A stretch of DNA of 64,000 bases from Glaciecola sp964446865 (GTDB taxonomy: Bacteria; Pseudomonadota; Gammaproteobacteria; Enterobacterales; Alteromonadaceae), in assembly GCA_964446865.1 (NCBI GenBank), contig CAYURD010000006.1, positions 21,124 through 85,123 on the forward strand, read 5' to 3'. Position numbers and translations under genes: made by a program. Below are positions 61,962-64,000 of the stretch, in pieces. The notes under the pieces are model-generated. The model was not told where the DNA came from and did not search any database. It worked only from the letters and a program-made list of their open reading frames with translations. How positions within the stretch are numbered: position 1 is the stretch's first letter; each line of letters starts with the position of its first letter.

Positions 61962-63560
61962 ATGAACGTAATTAATCGAGTAGTTTTGTCTATTGCTGTC
62001 ATCAGCGTGTTATTTCTTGTGTCTGGTGCTTTTACGCTTAATGCGCAGTCTTTTATGCCGTCGCCTCAGCAAATTGAACAATTTAAAAATCTGCCTAGGG
62101 CACAGCAAGAGCAACTCGCTAGACAGATGGGATTTGACATTTCGATGCTTGATGGTGCGACTAACAATAGTCAATCAATTGACAGTAGAGATGAGATTGA
62201 TTTTGTAGAGCGACAAATTAATAACGACGATATAGCAAAAGAATTATCTAAGCAAAGCGTTGTTGAGGACTCAACTGCGACCCTTATGCCTTTCGGATAC
62301 GATATTTTTGAATCACGAGACGAGCCTGCTGCTCCGACCTCAAATATGCCTGTGCCTCCCGATTATATTATCGGCCCAGGAGACTCTGTTAAAATTCAGT
62401 TATTTGGAAAAGAAACAGGTGATTTTGAGTTGGTTGTCAATAATGAGGGAGACTTAAATATCCCCGATATTGGCCCGCTAAATGTATCAGGGACTAACTT
62501 TACAGAATTAAAAAACCTTGTTAAAGAAAAATACGAGCAACAAAAAATAGGCGTTACTTCTTTCGTCTCAATGGGCCAACTTCGCACCATTCAAATATTC
62601 TTAGTCGGAGAAGTTTATCAACCCGGACCATTAGTAGTCTCTGGATTATCAACGGTGACTTCTGCTTTAATCAACAGTGGTGGCGTTAATGAAATTGGTT
62701 CTTTGAGAAATATCCACGTAAAACGAAACGGAAAAACCGTCGCTAATTTTGATTTATATGACCTAATCGTATTTGGCGATACTAGTAAAGATGTTCGATT
62801 GCAGCAAGGCGATGTATTGTTCGTCCCGACTGCGCAAACGATTGTGTCTGTTGACGGACAAGTTAGAAGACCCGCAATTTATGAGATGGTAGAAGGTGAA
62901 ACGCTGAGCGATTTACTTAAGCTAATTGGTGGGTTTCTTCCAAGTGCTGATACGAGCTCAGTTCAGTTAGTAAGAAGTGAGATTGGTGAAGGATTATCTA
63001 TCACTAACTTCGCTGTTGATAACAAAGTGGCATTAGAGCAAAAATTGATTAATGGCGATTTTGTTAGAGTGCCTAGAGCTAATCAAGAGTTTAAAAATGC
63101 GATATTGGTGAATGGCGCTATTAATTTGCCTAATATTATTTCAGATAAAGGTCAGTCTTTACAAAAACTCATTACTAAGCGCACTGTGCTAGCAAATACT
63201 GACTTAGACTATGCATTGGTATTACGAAAAAGTCGATTTGATCAAAATACTACAGTGATTCAATTTAGGCCCGTTGATGTTATCGAGCGTCGGTTTGATT
63301 TGGAGCTCAAGCCATTTGATGAGCTTATTGTTTTTAATAGAGTATCGGGTGCGGATTTTGAAGAACAAGATGAGGTAGAGGTTGTTAGTAATGTGTTAGC
63401 ATCGTCAGATGACCTCAAATCTCAAGAAGCAACTTTTTTACAAGATGCAGAGACAAATCGTTTTACTACTGATATTTTTGAACAAGAAGTTAATTCTAAC
63501 TTCTCGCGGAAAGAACTGCTTGAAAAAGTGGGGCCTCTGATACAAAACCAATACAACTAG
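61962..63560 (+). pseudogene. Wza-like polysaccharide export protein, N-terminal part before a frameshift
   Basis: An exported protein (signal SIAVISVLFLVSGAFTLNAQ) with a Gln-rich spacer (PSPQQIEQFKNLPRAQQEQ), then the poly-export domain (PDYIIGPGDSVKIQLFGK) and SLBB domains (GEVYQPGPLVVSG, VDGQVRRPAIYEMVEGE). Such proteins form the outer-membrane channel for capsule or exopolysaccharide. The frame ends at TAG 63558-63560, while SLBB-like coding continues in another frame to the window end. A single lost base near 63524-63557 would explain this. ATG 61962 is preferred to GTG 61950. Confidence 0.8.
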
Positions 63561-64000
63561 CAGCGGTAAGAGGCCAAGTTAAATATCCTGGCGTTTATCC
63601 TTTATCTGAAAACGCCTCGTTGCAATCTTTTTTATACGCGGCAGGTGGCTTAACAGAATCTGCTCACCGAGAGCGCGCAGAGATTACAAGCGTGAGAGTG
63701 CTAGACGGGACACTGCAGGTCGCTCATAAAAATATCAATATTGATAAGCAAATACTATTGCCTGAAAAACAGCAGGTTAAAATACAGTCAAAGGATGTAT
63801 TGAATATCGCACGAGTACCACAGTGGTTCGACAGCAATACGATTACTCTTAGAGGTGAAGTCGTTTTCCCCGGTGAATATCAGATAAAAGAAAATGAAAC
63901 CTTGTCTAGTGTTATTAAACGAGCTGGTGGTTTGACTGAACAGGCCACTATAAAAGCCGCTGTTTTTAGCCGTGAGGAGTTAAAGAAAAAAGAGCTTGAA
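63524..64000 (+). pseudogene. Continuation of the Wza-like gene in another frame (3' partial)
   Basis: From 63524 the frame one base earlier is open to the window edge and codes for more SLBB domains: AAVRGQVKYPGVYPLSENA, then LRGEVVFPGEYQIKENETLS and SVIKRAGGLTE. These continue the family domain order directly. Either the gene is a real frameshift mutant or one base is missing in the sequence (nearby runs: AAAAA 63523-63527, GGGG 63530-63533, AAAA 63544-63547). Confidence 0.75.

Overview
The window comes from a moderately AT-rich marine-type gammaproteobacterium, most likely in or near the Alteromonadaceae (Alteromonas/Glaciecola-like). This is inferred from gene content and order: pyrG-eno, mutS, a pncC-type cinA next to recA, a FliK/FhlB pair beside a System I cytochrome c maturation operon, mlaA and galE, plus an exosortase A (XrtA) exopolysaccharide locus. 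I saw no tRNA, rRNA, CRISPR array, insertion sequence or prophage. Two assembly gaps (10 N at 20223-20232, 100 N at 55474-55573) interrupt genes.

Bases 1-32,500 are an accessory exopolysaccharide region. It opens with the 3' part of an exosortase A/EpsI gene, translationally coupled to an SGNH hydrolase and an acyltransferase-3 protein. Next come a large lipoprotein with two CXXCH heme motifs and three plus-strand genes (two glycosyltransferases and a pyruvyl transferase). A compact minus-strand operon (24449 down to 10740, about 10 genes with 4-8 base overlaps, probably extended upstream to 26453) follows. It encodes glycosyltransferases, a flippase, an O-antigen-ligase/Wzy-type protein, an asparagine-synthase-like amidotransferase, a FemAB-like protein, a polysaccharide deacetylase and a RIFT-barrel/toroid protein resembling rhamnogalacturonan lyases. 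A plus-strand set (glycosyltransferase, hexapeptide acyltransferase, secreted trypsin-like protease) then faces a four-gene minus-strand cassette: Tat-signal protein, PqqD-like protein, HprK-related kinase and nucleotidyltransferase. That cassette is the most likely poorly understood system here.

Bases 32,800-47,000 hold a UDP-glucuronate-type epimerase, an MsbA-like ABC exporter with a small partner of unknown function, eno and pyrG, mutS, pncC, recA behind a LexA-box promoter, and an S9 peptidase. Bases 47,000-57,350 hold a FhlB-like/FliK-like pair and ccmA-B-C(D)-E-F-G-H-I. ccmC carries an in-frame CcmD domain joined through an extra membrane helix. Bases 57,700-64,000 hold mlaA, galE, a small membrane protein, a POT-family peptide transporter and a Wza-like export protein whose frame is broken.

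The left region makes, modifies (acyl, pyruvyl, amide, deacetylation) and moves an exopolysaccharide. The epimerases at 32805 and 58758 could supply its sugar nucleotides, and the Wza-like protein could export this or another polysaccharide. The Ccm genes would be needed to put heme on the CXXCH lipoprotein. REP-like palindromic sequences occur at 36.4 and 57.5 kb.
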